From Rhodoferax sp. WC2427 (GTDB lineage: Bacteria > Pseudomonadota > Gammaproteobacteria > Burkholderiales > Burkholderiaceae_C): DNA of 64,000 bases. The stretch's first letter is position 1. Each line of letters starts with the position of its first letter. Below are positions 28,148 to 37,869 of this stretch, one piece after another. The stretch is from positions 62,001-126,000 of the forward strand of contig NZ_CP162006.1 of the NCBI RefSeq assembly GCF_040822085.1, in the 5' to 3' direction. The notes under the pieces are model-generated. The model saw only the letters and a program-made list of their open reading frames with translations. It was not told the origin of the DNA and ran no database searches. A program made the position numbers and the translations under genes.

Positions 28148-29620
28148 CTACTTTGCGGTCATCGACGCCACGGGAGGACCCTTGAAACGGCGGCGTTCGA
28201 AGCCAAACCAGACCACCGCCGTCAGTGCCAAAAAGGCCAGCGTGATCTGCAAGGCCGCGTCGTTGGGCGGCTGCACGCCCAGGAACAGGATCAGCGCGGC
28301 GCTTAAGCTCACCAGCAAAGCCACCAGGCGGAACACCGGGCCCATATTCCATGGCCCCATCTTGGTCCAGCTGCTGCCGTAGGCCAGGCCACCCAGCCCG
28401 ATCGGCAGGCCGTAAGAGATGAAGATGAAGATCACTGTGACCGACACGATGGTGGTGTAGGCAGGGGTGTACAGGGTGAACAGCACGGCGATGGTGCAGG
28501 CCGTCCAGATGGCGGCCACGGGCGACTTGAGCGTGGCGTGCACGGTTTTCAGCGCGTTGGAGGCGGGCAGGCCGCCGTCGCGGGCAAAGGCAAAAATCAT
28601 CCGCGAGGCCGAGGTGACGGTGGCCAGGCCGCAGAGGAATTGCGAGGCGGTGATGGCCCAGTACAAGACATTTTTCAGACCCGCTGGCAGCACGGCATCC
28701 ATGGTGCCGAAAAACACGTTGCCGCCCGAAGCCGCGGCCTTGTCCATGTCGGGGATGGCGATCACAAACGCGCACAGCATCAGGTAGCCAAACAGCGAGG
28801 AGTACAGCACCGAGGTGACGATGCCCTTGGGCACGGCACTGGAGGCGCCCATGGTTTCCTCGGCCGTGTGGGCCGACGCGTCAAAGCCGGTGATGGTGTA
28901 GATGGGCAGCAGCAGGCCCAGGCCGAACAGCATCCACATGCTTTGGGTGGCAGGCCAGACACCGCCGCCCGCGTCGCCGCTGTAGTTCTTGAAGGTGAAC
29001 AGGCGCGACAGGTCAAAACTGGGGGCGTAGGCCAGCAGCGCCACCGTCAGGCCGATGGCCGTGGCAAAGATCAGGTAGCCGCTGATGTCGGTCAGAAACG
29101 CCGTCAGCTTGATGCCCACATGGTTGGCCAGGGCCTGCAGCGCGGTGATGCCAATGACAAACGCGGCCTGGGTGGCAAAGGTCGGCTCCCACCCCAAGCT
29201 GGTGCCAAACGCACCGATAAAGAAGTAGAAGGTGCCCACGTTGATGGCGCCCAGCACCGTCACCAGGCCCAGCAGGTTCAGCCAGGCGGTCAGCCAGCCC
29301 CAGCCGCGCCCGCCCAGGATCGAGCTCCAGTGGTACAGCCCCCCGGCGGTGGGAAAGGCCGAGCCGATCTGCGCCATGCCCAGCGCAAACACCAGGCTGA
29401 TGGCGCTGCCCACCAACCAACCGATGCCGATGGCCGCGCCGCCCACGCCCGAAATGGCCTGCGACAGCGAGTTGATGCCACCCGACAAAATACAAATGAT
29501 GGAGAAGGAAATCGCGAAGTTGGAGAACGGCTTCATCGTGCGCGACAGCTCTTGCTTGTAGCCCATGCTTTGCAGCACGCTGGCATCGTCGGCAACCTGT
29601 TGGGGCGATAGTGACATCAA
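28148..29620 (-). CDS. APC-family amino acid/amine permease
   Basis: 490 residues with about 12 membrane segments. The motif FDASAHTAEETMGASSAVPK is typical of the GABA/choline-type (BAT) branch of the APC superfamily. It is divergent from the gamma-glutamyl ligase gene at 29913 and upstream of the GntR regulator. In this context it should import the amine or amino alcohol that the cluster degrades. A long stable hairpin lies just upstream, in its 5' leader. Confidence 0.9.
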   Translation of the reverse strand: MMSLSPQQVADDASVLQSMGYKQELSRTMKPFSNFAISFSIICILSGGINSLSQAISGVGGAAIGIGWLVGSAISLVFALGMAQIGSAFPTAGGLYHWSSILGGRGWGWLTAWLNLLGLVTVLGAINVGTFYFFIGAFGTSLGWEPTFATQAAFVIGITALQALANHVGIKLTAFLTDISGYLIFATAIGLTVALLAYAPSFDLSRLFTFKNYSGDAGGGVWPATQSMWMLFGLGLLLPIYTITGFDASAHTAEETMGASSAVPKGIVTSVLYSSLFGYLMLCAFVIAIPDMDKAAASGGNVFFGTMDAVLPAGLKNVLYWAITASQFLCGLATVTSASRMIFAFARDGGLPASNALKTVHATLKSPVAAIWTACTIAVLFTLYTPAYTTIVSVTVIFIFISYGLPIGLGGLAYGSSWTKMGPWNMGPVFRLVALLVSLSAALILFLGVQPPNDAALQITLAFLALTAVVWFGFERRRFKGPPVASMTAK

Positions 29621-29640
29621 ATACCTCTCAAAAGTAGGGA

Positions 29641-29703
29641 TAGGACTTATGCAGCGCCCCTGTAGCGCCCTTCGGGCTTACAGGGGGAACCTGCGTAAGT
29701 CCT
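29641..29703. repeat. Long hairpin with UUCG tetraloop
   Basis: Arms AGGACTTA (29642-29649) and TAAGTCCT (29695-29702) enclose further paired blocks CCCCTGTA/TTACAGGGG and GCCC-TTCG-GGC, giving a nearly continuous ~28-bp stem with a CUUCGG loop. It begins 21 bases upstream of the permease start codon, inside that gene's leader. It looks like a dispersed REP-type element; no other copy is in this window. Confidence 0.75.
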
Positions 29704-29825
29704 GATGAATGGAAAATGAACACATGCACATCCCATGCCTGCTCTTGAGGGCGCGAAAGCGCGAGACGATGGAAACTGCTTTGGCGGTGTAACCGCGAAA
29801 CGCCGCCGAGGCAAGACCTATTGCT

Positions 29826-29839
29826 GATTGTTAACAATC
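29826..29839. promoter_or_regulatory. Candidate GntR operator
   Basis: GATTGTTAACAATC is a perfect 14-bp palindrome between the divergent permease and ligase genes, 74 bases before the ligase ATG. The core TTGTTAACAA fits the T-GT-AC-A pattern of GntR/FadR-type sites, and a FadR-type regulator gene is in the cluster. Confidence 0.6.
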
Positions 29840-29912
29840 TACCAAATCGAGAATTGACAAGCACAGTGCGACGCGTTTGAATGCATGGACTAAAAATACA
29901 GCGAGAGACAAG

Positions 29913-31289
<1,377 letters not shown>

Positions 31290-31440
31290 AACACCCCCAG
31301 GCTGCAGCGCTTCGCGTCTTTCGCCAACCCCCCTCGTATTGGCTTGAAAAGCCAATACGACACGCAGGGGGCAACACCAGCGGCCCGGCAAAGCCGGTTC
31401 CGCGGTGTTCTGCGAAGGCACGCCCGCCAGCAAGCTTTTT
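31290..31440. repeat. Intergenic double-hairpin element
   Basis: Hairpin 1: CGTATTGGCTT, loop GAA, AAGCCAATACG (31335-31359, perfect). Hairpin 2: AACACC (31373-31378) with GGTGTT (31404-31409), inner CCGGC-AAA-GCCGG. Around them is C/G-rich sequence CCCCCC...GGGGGC. It occupies the 208-base gap between the ligase and the alcohol dehydrogenase and resembles dispersed intergenic elements of Comamonadaceae, but occurs once in this window. Confidence 0.65.
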
Positions 31441-31497
31441 GCCTGCTAAGTGCGTTAAAAACTACCACGACCCCAAACTATTCCTCGTCTGTACAAC

Positions 31498-32631
31498 ATG
31501 ACTATTGCAAACTTCGCCTACCCCACGCCGATCCAGTTCGGCCCCGGTGCCCGCAAACTCGTGGCACAGCACCTTCTTGACCTGGGCCTGAAACGCCCGC
31601 TCATCGTCACCGACCGGGCGCTGGCCGCACTGCCGGTGATGGCCGAATTTTTGACCCATCTGCAGGGCCTCGACGTAGCGGTGTTCAGCGGCGTGTTTGG
31701 CAACCCCACCTGCAGCCAGGTGATGGACGGTGCGGCAGCCTTCAAAGCCCATAACGCCGACTGCGTGGTCGGCTTTGGCGGCGGTGCGGCGCTGGACGTG
31801 GCCAAGGTGGTGGGCATCCCCGCCACGCACCCCGGCGACATCCTCGAATACGTGTGGGACCACCCGCAGGTGCGCCCCATCACCCAGCCACTGCCGTACT
31901 TTGTGGCGCTGCCCACCACCTCGGGCACCGGCTCGGAAGTGGGCCGCTCCAGCGTGGTGAGCGAAAACGACACGCACCTCAAGCGCGTGGTGTTCAGCGC
32001 CCAGATTTTGGCCAAAACCGTGTTCGCCGACCCCGAGCTCACCCTGGGCCTGCCCGCCCACGTGACCGCCGCCACCGGCATGGATGCGCTCACCCACAAC
32101 ATCGAAAGCTACCTCTCGCCCGCCTACCACCCGCTGTGCGACGGCATTGCGCTGGAGGGCACGCGCATTGCCGCGGCCGCCCTGCGCACGGCAGTGCGCG
32201 AGCCCGGCAACCTGCAGGCCCGGTCCGACATGATGATGGCCTCGATGATGGGCGCGATTGGGTTCCAGAAAGACCTGGGCGCGGTGCATTCCTGCGCCCA
32301 CGCCCTGGGCGCCGTGTGCGACCTGCACCACGGCCTGGCCAATGCGCTGATGATCGACACCGTGATGGCCTGGAACTACAGCGCGGTGCCGCACAAGTTT
32401 GACGAGCTGGCCCATGTGTGCAAGGTGCACGGCGGGGGCCCGGCCTTCATTTCCTGGCTGCGCCAGCTCAAGGTGGATGTGGGCATCACCACCCGGCTGG
32501 CCGACTTTGGCGTGCGCCCCGAGCACCTGCCGCGCCTGGTCGAGATTGCCACCGCCGACATGTGCCACCAGACCAATCCGCGGCCCTGCACAGCGGCCGA
32601 TTTCGAGGCGCTGTTTTTGGAGGCCATGTGA
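31498..32631 (+). CDS. Iron-containing alcohol dehydrogenase
   Basis: 377 residues, group III (Fe-dependent) alcohol dehydrogenase. Motifs: FGPGARKLV at the N-terminus, the NAD motif GFGGGAALDVAKVV, TTSGTGSEVGRSSVV, and metal ligands in GMDALTHNIE and HSCAHALGAVCDLHHGLANA. It oxidises alcohols to aldehydes with NAD. Between the gamma-glutamyl ligase and the hydrolase/aldehyde dehydrogenase it most likely oxidises the hydroxyl of a gamma-glutamylated amino alcohol. The stop codon overlaps the next start (ATGTGA, GTG at 32628). Confidence 0.92.
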   Translation: MTIANFAYPTPIQFGPGARKLVAQHLLDLGLKRPLIVTDRALAALPVMAEFLTHLQGLDVAVFSGVFGNPTCSQVMDGAAAFKAHNADCVVGFGGGAALDVAKVVGIPATHPGDILEYVWDHPQVRPITQPLPYFVALPTTSGTGSEVGRSSVVSENDTHLKRVVFSAQILAKTVFADPELTLGLPAHVTAATGMDALTHNIESYLSPAYHPLCDGIALEGTRIAAAALRTAVREPGNLQARSDMMMASMMGAIGFQKDLGAVHSCAHALGAVCDLHHGLANALMIDTVMAWNYSAVPHKFDELAHVCKVHGGGPAFISWLRQLKVDVGITTRLADFGVRPEHLPRLVEIATADMCHQTNPRPCTAADFEALFLEAM

Positions 32632-33407
32632 AAGACCGTTTGAAGATCGGCATCAGCGCCTGCTTTTTGCACCCCGACCCGGCACGCGCCGCGTTTGCCA
32701 AAAAGACACTGCAGTACGTCGAGCAGTCCATGGCGCACTGGATCATGTCGGGCGGCGCGCTGCCGGTGATGGTGCCGTCGCCCGCCGGGGATACCGCGCG
32801 CGGCGACATCGGCTATGGCGACTACGCCTACTGGCTGGACGGCCTGGTGCTGCACGGCGGGGCCGACGTGTGGCCCGGCAGCTACGGCGAAACCCCGCTG
32901 CAGGAGCGCTGGAGCGGCGACCGCATCCGCGACGGCTACGAGCAGGCCCTGGTGCACGCCTTCGTGGCCGCGGGCAAGCCGGTGTTTGGCGTATGCCGGG
33001 GCCTGCAGCTGATCAACGTGGCCTTTGGCGGCACGCTGTACCAGGACATCGCCACCCAGCGCCCTGAAGCCGTGCTGCACCGCGATGCCGATGCCTACGA
33101 CCACCATTTCCACGCACTGGAAATCGTGCCCGAAACCCGGCTCAGCGCCCTGCTGGCGGGCGCAAGCAGCAACCAAATCAATAGCATCCACCACCAGGCC
33201 ATCAAGGACCTGGCGCCGGGCTTTGTGGTGGAAGCCCGCAGCCCCGACGACGGCATGATCGAAGCCATCCGCAGCACCGGCCCGGCCTATGTGGCCGCCG
33301 TGCAATGGCACCCCGAATTCCACCAGCCTGCCCTGGGTACGCTGGACGACACCCCTTTGCTCACCGACTTTCTGGCCGCCGCGCAGGCCGCCAAGGACCG
33401 CGGTTAA
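32628..33407 (+). CDS. Gamma-glutamyl-amide hydrolase (PuuD-like)
   Basis: 259 residues, class I glutamine amidotransferase-like, PuuD family. The nucleophile Cys is in PVFGVCRGLQLINVAFGG, and the His-Glu pair in AVQWHPEFH. GGADVWPGSYGE matches the family. I choose GTG 32628, whose GTGA overlaps the previous stop; GGAGG lies a few bases upstream. PuuD cleaves gamma-glutamyl-GABA to glutamate and GABA. Here it should release the acid product of the pathway, e.g. an amino acid such as glycine if the input is ethanolamine. Confidence 0.9.
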   Translation: MKDRLKIGISACFLHPDPARAAFAKKTLQYVEQSMAHWIMSGGALPVMVPSPAGDTARGDIGYGDYAYWLDGLVLHGGADVWPGSYGETPLQERWSGDRIRDGYEQALVHAFVAAGKPVFGVCRGLQLINVAFGGTLYQDIATQRPEAVLHRDADAYDHHFHALEIVPETRLSALLAGASSNQINSIHHQAIKDLAPGFVVEARSPDDGMIEAIRSTGPAYVAAVQWHPEFHQPALGTLDDTPLLTDFLAAAQAAKDRG

Positions 33408-33418
33408 CGTTTAAATAC

Positions 33419-33517
33419 ACCCTCACCCCGGCCCTCTCCCGCGCACGGGAGAGGGAGGAATGCAGCAGCCCTGCCTTGCTCCCTCTCCCCGCCGGGGAGA
33501 GGGTTGGGGTGAGGGTG
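33419..33517. repeat. GC-rich palindromic intergenic repeat, site 2
   Basis: CCTCACCCCGGCCCTCTCCC at the left and GAGAGGGTTGGGGTGAGGG at the right, with internal pairs CGGGAGAGGGAGG and GCTCCCTCTCCCCG. Same end sequences as site 1. It lies between the hydrolase stop and the aldehyde dehydrogenase start, 16 bases from the latter. Confidence 0.8.
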
Positions 33518-33532
33518 AACCCAAGGACTCCC

Positions 33533-34894
33533 ATGCTCACCATCTACAACCCCGCCACCGGTACGCACATCACCCAGGTGCCCGCCGACGATGCCGCCAG
33601 CGTGGCCGCTAAATTCCAGGCCGCCCGCGCCGCCCAGCCCGCCTGGGCCGCCACGCCGATGCCGCAGCGCCTGGCCTGCGTGGCCCGCTTCCGCGCCGCC
33701 GTGGTGGCCGAGCTGGAGGCCCTGGCTGCCACCATGACGGCCGAGACCGGCAAACCCATCAGCATGTCGCGCAACGAGCTCAACGGCTTGCTGGGCCGCA
33801 TCGACTTCTTCCTGGCCGAGGCGGCAGCCAGCACCGCCACCCAGACCGTGTTGGCCGAGGGCGGCATGACCGAGCAGATCCAGCACATCCCGCTGGGCGT
33901 GGTGGCCAACATCTCGGCCTGGAACTACCCCTGGTTCGTAGGCTGCAACGTCATCCTGCCCGCGCTGCTGACCGGCAACGCGGTGCTGTACAAGCCGTCT
34001 GAATTCGCCACGTTGACCGGCATGGCCATTGTTCGGCTGCTGCACGCTGCAGGTGTGCCAGCCGACGTGCTGGCGCTGTGCGTGGGCGGCGGCGAGGTGG
34101 GTGCGGCCCTGCAGGCGCAGCGCATCGACGGCCTGTTTTTCACCGGCTCCTACGCCACTGGCGCCAAGATCGCCCAGGCCCTGGGCCCGCGCATGGTCAA
34201 GCTGCAACTGGAACTGGGCGGCAAGGACCCCACCTACGTCTGCGACGACGCCAACCCCGCCACCGCCGCCGCCTCCCTGGCCGACGGCGCGATGTACAAC
34301 ACCGGCCAGAGCTGCTGCTCGGTGGAGCGCATCTACGTGCACGAGAAAGTGTTCGATGCCTTCGTGGCCGCGTTTGTCGACACGGTGCACGGCTTCAAGG
34401 TGGGCGACCCGATGGACGACAGTACCTACATCGGTGCCATCACCCGCGCCGCCCAGCTCGAGGTGCTGGACGCGCAGGTGGCGGATGCCGTGGCCAAGGG
34501 CGCGCAGCTGCTCACCGGCGGCACGCGCCTGCCAGGCAATACCTTCGCCCCCACCGTGCTGGTGGATGTGGACCACAGCATGGACCTGATGCGCGAGGAA
34601 AGCTTTGGCCCGGTCATCGGCATCCAGAAGGTGGCCAGCGACGCCGAAGCGGTGGCCCTGATGAACGACACGCGCTACGGCCTGACGGCGGGCGTCTTCA
34701 CCCCCGACGAGGCCCGCGCCCGCGCCCTGCTGGCCCAGGTGAACGCCGGTAGCGTTTACTGGAACTGTTGCGACCGCGTCAGCCCCCGCCTGCCCTGGAG
34801 CGGCCATGGCGACTCGGGTGTGGGCCTGACGCTGTCGACCTACGGCATCCAGACCTTCACCCGGCCCAAGGCCTGGCATCTGCGCCAGGCTTAG
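33533..34894 (+). CDS. NAD-dependent aldehyde dehydrogenase
   Basis: 453 residues. Catalytic Cys in NTGQSCCSVE, catalytic Glu in LQLELGGKDPTYV, and cofactor motif FTGSYATGAKIA. Start ATG 33533 with AAGGA seven bases upstream; the open frame upstream of it runs through the GC-rich repeat and hydrolase gene. It resembles succinate-semialdehyde/PuuC-type enzymes. It would oxidise the aldehyde made by the iron alcohol dehydrogenase, before or after hydrolysis by the PuuD-like enzyme. Confidence 0.92.
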   Translation: MLTIYNPATGTHITQVPADDAASVAAKFQAARAAQPAWAATPMPQRLACVARFRAAVVAELEALAATMTAETGKPISMSRNELNGLLGRIDFFLAEAAASTATQTVLAEGGMTEQIQHIPLGVVANISAWNYPWFVGCNVILPALLTGNAVLYKPSEFATLTGMAIVRLLHAAGVPADVLALCVGGGEVGAALQAQRIDGLFFTGSYATGAKIAQALGPRMVKLQLELGGKDPTYVCDDANPATAAASLADGAMYNTGQSCCSVERIYVHEKVFDAFVAAFVDTVHGFKVGDPMDDSTYIGAITRAAQLEVLDAQVADAVAKGAQLLTGGTRLPGNTFAPTVLVDVDHSMDLMREESFGPVIGIQKVASDAEAVALMNDTRYGLTAGVFTPDEARARALLAQVNAGSVYWNCCDRVSPRLPWSGHGDSGVGLTLSTYGIQTFTRPKAWHLRQA

Positions 34895-34896
34895 GT

Positions 34897-34953
34897 ATCA
34901 AATCGGGCGCTTGCGCTTATTCCATAAGCGCAAGCAGCTATTTATACAATAGC
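34897..34953 (+). repeat. Two-hairpin intergenic repeat, copy 9 (best preserved)
   Basis: Perfect stem TTGCGCTTAT TCC ATAAGCGCAA, linker GCA, then GCTATT TATAC AATAGC, a second perfect hairpin. It is directly after the aldehyde dehydrogenase stop and is used here as the family reference. Confidence 0.85.
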
Positions 34954-35007
34954 GTATATCCCACGGACTTTGCAGGGTTATTGCCGCCAGGTGGTCTTTT
35001 CGATCCA

Positions 35008-35036
35008 ATTTAGATATATCGTAATGGTATCTAAAT
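35008..35036. promoter_or_regulatory. Candidate operator of the PadR-type regulator
   Basis: ATTTAGATA and TATCTAAAT form perfect 9-bp arms 11 bases apart, with a small palindrome GATATATC overlapping the left arm. It lies 16 bases before the PadR-type start codon and is AT-rich in a GC-rich region. YqjI-type proteins repress their own and the reductase promoter in E. coli, so this is the likely binding site. Confidence 0.65.
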
Positions 35037-35052
35037 CACATCGAAAGAACCT

Positions 35053-35673
35053 ATGCCCCATTTTGAAAAACGCAGCGAACACCCAGAACACGGCGGCCCC
35101 TGCCGCGGCCGCGGTGAACACCACCACCCGCACCACCACGGCCACCTCGTGCGTGGCGAGCATCCGCACCCCGGCGGTGAACACCCTGGGCGCGGCGGTC
35201 GCCACGGTGGCGGGCCAGGCCGGGTGTTTGGCCACGGTGGCCTGCGCCTGGTGCTGCTGCAGCTGATCGCCGACAAGCCCCGCCACGGCTACGAGCTGAT
35301 CAAGGAGATCGGTGACCGCCTGGGCGGCAGCTACAGCCCCAGCCCGGGCGTGATCTACCCCACGCTGACCCTGCTGGAAGAGCTGGGCTACACCGCCATG
35401 GCCGAGAGCGGTGGCGGCCGCAAGCTCTACAGCATCACCGACGCAGGCCAGGCCTTTCTGGCCGAGAACCGCGTGGAAGCCGATGCCCTGCTGTCGCGCA
35501 TGGCCAACGCCGACGCACCCCACCCCGGCCGCCCGCCCCAGGTGGTGCGCGCTTTGGAAAACTTCAAGCTGGCCGCCCGCATGCGCCTGGGCGGCGCCCC
35601 CCTGACCGATGAACAGGCCCATGCCTTTGCCCAGATTCTGGACAACGCCGCCCAACAACTGGAAAGAATCTGA
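35053..35673 (+). CDS. yqjI: PadR family regulator with His-rich N-terminus (YqjI-like)
   Basis: 206 residues. Residues 1-62 are rich in His and Gly (HHHPHHHGH, then repeated HPGG/GRGG), a likely metal-binding tail. Residues ~65-145 are the PadR winged helix (LLQLIADKPRHGYELIKEIG, GVIYPTLTLLEE), and the helical C-terminus follows. E. coli YqjI has the same His-rich tail plus PadR fold and is a nickel- and iron-responsive repressor of yqjH. The next gene, directly adjacent, is a YqjH-like reductase, which strongly supports the match. Here the two are co-directional rather than divergent. Confidence 0.85.
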   Translation: MPHFEKRSEHPEHGGPCRGRGEHHHPHHHGHLVRGEHPHPGGEHPGRGGRHGGGPGRVFGHGGLRLVLLQLIADKPRHGYELIKEIGDRLGGSYSPSPGVIYPTLTLLEELGYTAMAESGGGRKLYSITDAGQAFLAENRVEADALLSRMANADAPHPGRPPQVVRALENFKLAARMRLGGAPLTDEQAHAFAQILDNAAQQLERI

Positions 35674-36468
35674 GTGAGCACCCCCAACCGCACCGCCACC
35701 CGCGTCCGCCACGAGCTGAAATTTCGCCAGCTGAGCGTTGTGCGCACCCAGCAGCTCACACCCCACATGGTCCGCATCACGCTGGGCGGGCCCGATCTGG
35801 CGGGCTTCACCAGCCCGGGTTTTGACGACCACGTGAAAGTTTTCTTTCCCGACCCGGTGACCGGCGCACTGGTATGGCCCGGCGGCGCCGAAGGCGGCCC
35901 GCGCCCCACCATGCGCGACTACACGCCGCAGCACTTCGACCCGCAAGCTCTTACCCTGGTGATCGACTTCGCGCTGCACGATGCCGGCCCGGCCACCACC
36001 TGGGCGGCGCAGGCCCAGGTGGGCCAGGTGCTGGGCGTGGGCGGCCCGCGCGGCTCTTTCATACTGCCGACCGACTTTGACGGCCACCTGCTCATCGGCG
36101 ACGACACCGCCATTCCCGCCATCGCCCGGCGCCTGGCCGAACTGCCTGCCGGAGCCCCCGCGCTGGTGTTGATCGAAGTAGATGGCCCTGAAGACGAGCA
36201 AGCCCTGCCCAGCACCGCCCAGGCCACCGTGGTGTGGGTGCACCGCCAGGGCCAGCCCCATGGCCGCCAGCCGCTGCTGCTGGAGCGCCTGCGCGCCCTG
36301 GCTTTGCCACCCGGCGACATCCACGCCTGGGTGGGCTGCGAAACCCACACCGCCAAGGCCTTGCGGGCACACCTGGTGGGTGAACGTGGCGTACAGCCGC
36401 AATGGACCAAGGCGGCAGGTTACTGGCGCCAGGGCAGCGCGGCCACACACGATGCCATCGAGGCCTGA
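35674..36468 (+). CDS. yqjH: Siderophore-interacting protein, ferric reductase (YqjH/ViuB-like)
   Basis: 264 residues. N-terminal FAD-binding barrel with MRDYTP (FAD contact), NAD(P)-binding part with HLLIGDDTAIPAIARRL and VGCETHTAKALRAHL, ending KAAGYWRQG. These enzymes reduce ferric siderophores in the cytoplasm to release iron. GTG start at 35674 immediately follows the regulator stop, so translation is coupled. Regulation is likely by the upstream YqjI-like repressor. Confidence 0.88.
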   Translation: MSTPNRTATRVRHELKFRQLSVVRTQQLTPHMVRITLGGPDLAGFTSPGFDDHVKVFFPDPVTGALVWPGGAEGGPRPTMRDYTPQHFDPQALTLVIDFALHDAGPATTWAAQAQVGQVLGVGGPRGSFILPTDFDGHLLIGDDTAIPAIARRLAELPAGAPALVLIEVDGPEDEQALPSTAQATVVWVHRQGQPHGRQPLLLERLRALALPPGDIHAWVGCETHTAKALRAHLVGERGVQPQWTKAAGYWRQGSAATHDAIEA

Positions 36469-36489
36469 TCTGGGGAAAAGTTGGCTTGC

Positions 36490-36715
36490 CTCTTCTTCTA
36501 ATACTTCTATTAATCAAATAGTAGTAGTAGTAAGCATGGCCTCTGCATGTGGATAAGTTGTGATAAGCCTTACAGGTCAAGGACTTAGCCCATTTTGACG
36601 GCTGTGCGTGACCTTGCTTTTCTGCTGTCGCCACAATATGAACAACTTTGGCGGATCGATACAAGCTGTGGATAACTGTCTGCTTATGCAAAAACTATCC
36701 ACAGGCTTTGCCGGG
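36490..36715 (+). other. Origin-like element, copy 1 (DnaA boxes and TAG triplets)
   Basis: In order: TTCTTCTAATACTTCTATTA (AT-rich, 36493 on), triplet run TAGTAGTAGTAGTAA at 36519-36533, DnaA box TGTGGATAA at 36548-36556, conserved block GCGTGACCTTGCTTTTCTG, DnaA box TGTGGATAA at 36667-36675 and near-box CTATCCACA at 36695-36703. A homologous element, inverted, is at 56965-57190. The triplets beside a DnaA box resemble the DnaA-trio unwinding unit of bacterial origins. The gap 36469-36758 holds nothing else. Confidence 0.65.
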
Positions 36716-36758
36716 ACGTGGCTGGGCTATGCTGCAGGTTTAGTTCCAAGGAAATCCG

Positions 36759-37124
36759 ATGCCCCGTTTCGTCCTCGAAGAAGACCGCATCCACCCCGCC
36801 ATCCGCGACAAGGTGGCCGCTTCGCAGCGGGCCATCGTGCAAGAGGTGCAGGCAGCCGTGGCGGCGCATGCCGTGGTCGTGGTGGGGATGCGGGCCAATC
36901 CGTTTCCGCGCAAGGCCCGTAAGGCGCTGGATGCGGCACGGGTGCCGCACCATTACCTGGAGTACGGCAGCTATCTGAGCATGTGGCGGGAGCGTGGCGC
37001 TTTGAAGATGTGGACCGGCTGGCCCACCTTGCCCATGGTGTTCGTGCGGGGCACGCTGGTGGGCGGATGCACCGATCTAGAAAGGTTGATCCAGACCGGT
37101 GAGCTAGCCAAGATGCTCGGCTAG
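36759..37124 (+). CDS. Glutaredoxin-like protein lacking the active-site cysteines
   Basis: 121 residues of thioredoxin/glutaredoxin fold. The segment VVVVGMRANPFPRKARKAL aligns with the usual strand-CPYC-helix, but reads NPFP (47-50) instead of CxxC or CGFS. The cis-proline region WPTLP (88-92) and GGCTDLERL (102-110) are as in glutaredoxins. Only one Cys (104) remains, so it cannot do dithiol chemistry; it may bind a partner or glutathione. Start ATG 36759 preceded by AAGGAA. It follows origin-like copy 1 directly. The fold is a confident call and the function unknown. Confidence 0.75.
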   Translation: MPRFVLEEDRIHPAIRDKVAASQRAIVQEVQAAVAAHAVVVVGMRANPFPRKARKALDAARVPHHYLEYGSYLSMWRERGALKMWTGWPTLPMVFVRGTLVGGCTDLERLIQTGELAKMLG

Positions 37125-37137
37125 CCTTTCTGTTGCA

Positions 37138-37614
37138 TCAACCCTTGTGGTGGCGGCCTTCGTGGTCGCCAGGGCCGCCGTGCATGCGGGGCATGGCGTG
37201 GGCGTCAAACACCTTTTGCTGCTCGGGGGTCAAAGCGGCGTAGAAAGCCTTGGTGGCATCGGCGCGCTTGTCCATTTCGGCATCGCGCTCGGCCCGCATG
37301 GCGCGCATTTTGTCGATGCGCTCGGGGGTGGTCAGCTTTTCAAACGCGGCCTTGTCAGGCCGTGGGCCGTGGGCCGGCGGCTGCATGCTGGCGGTGAAGG
37401 TGGTCCAGGCGGCTTCCTGGGCGGGAGTGATTTTCAGCTGAGCCTTCAGCGCTGCCTGGCGCTTTTGCATGTGCTCCTGCATCTTGGCCGGGTCGTGGTG
37501 GGCCATACCGGCCGCTGGCGGTGGGGGCGCGTCGGCCGCAAAAGCGGTGGCACCCAAAGTGGCCAACAGGCCGGCTAAAACAAGACTCTTGAACGGTGTA
37601 CGGGGGGAAGCCAT
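37138..37614 (-). CDS. LTXXQ/Spy-like periplasmic protein
   Basis: 158 residues. Signal peptide 1-27 (LVLAGLLATLGATAFAADA). The mature part is helical and charged, with LKITPAQEAAWTTF and FYAALTPEQQKVFD, the two LTPxQ-type repeats of the Spy/CpxP family; it ends in a His/Gly-rich tail (MHGGPGDHEGRHHKG) that might bind metal. Start ATG 37614 with AGGAG eight bases upstream. Spy/CpxP proteins are periplasmic chaperones or sensors of envelope stress. No two-component genes are adjacent. Confidence 0.85.
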   Translation of the reverse strand: MASPRTPFKSLVLAGLLATLGATAFAADAPPPPAAGMAHHDPAKMQEHMQKRQAALKAQLKITPAQEAAWTTFTASMQPPAHGPRPDKAAFEKLTTPERIDKMRAMRAERDAEMDKRADATKAFYAALTPEQQKVFDAHAMPRMHGGPGDHEGRHHKG

Positions 37615-37869
37615 GTGCGAACTCCTGAAAAATAATGAGGACTTTCGCCTGCTGCCGGGATTGGCGACAGGTTGGAGGCAAGTGTGGAATCCCTTTGTAA
37701 AGCCGCTATTGCCCCGCAATAGGCCTTTGTAAAGTTGGAACCGATGGCCCAGCGGCGACAATCGCTGGCTGTTGAGAATCAACCCGGACTGGACGCAAGT
37801 CCCTCGGTGCGCCCCGCGGGCGACACAGAGGGCGCTGCGTCCAGTCCTACCCATGAAGAAAGAATTCCT

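Noticed and set aside
32418..32627. Plus-strand extension of the PuuD-like gene
   Set aside because: It runs through the alcohol dehydrogenase gene in another frame; the overlap start GTG at 32628 fits the family N-terminus.
36759..36759. The DnaA-box region as just a promoter of the glutaredoxin-like gene
   Set aside because: The same ordered set recurs, inverted, before an unrelated gene, and the conserved blocks extend over 220 bases, more than a promoter needs.
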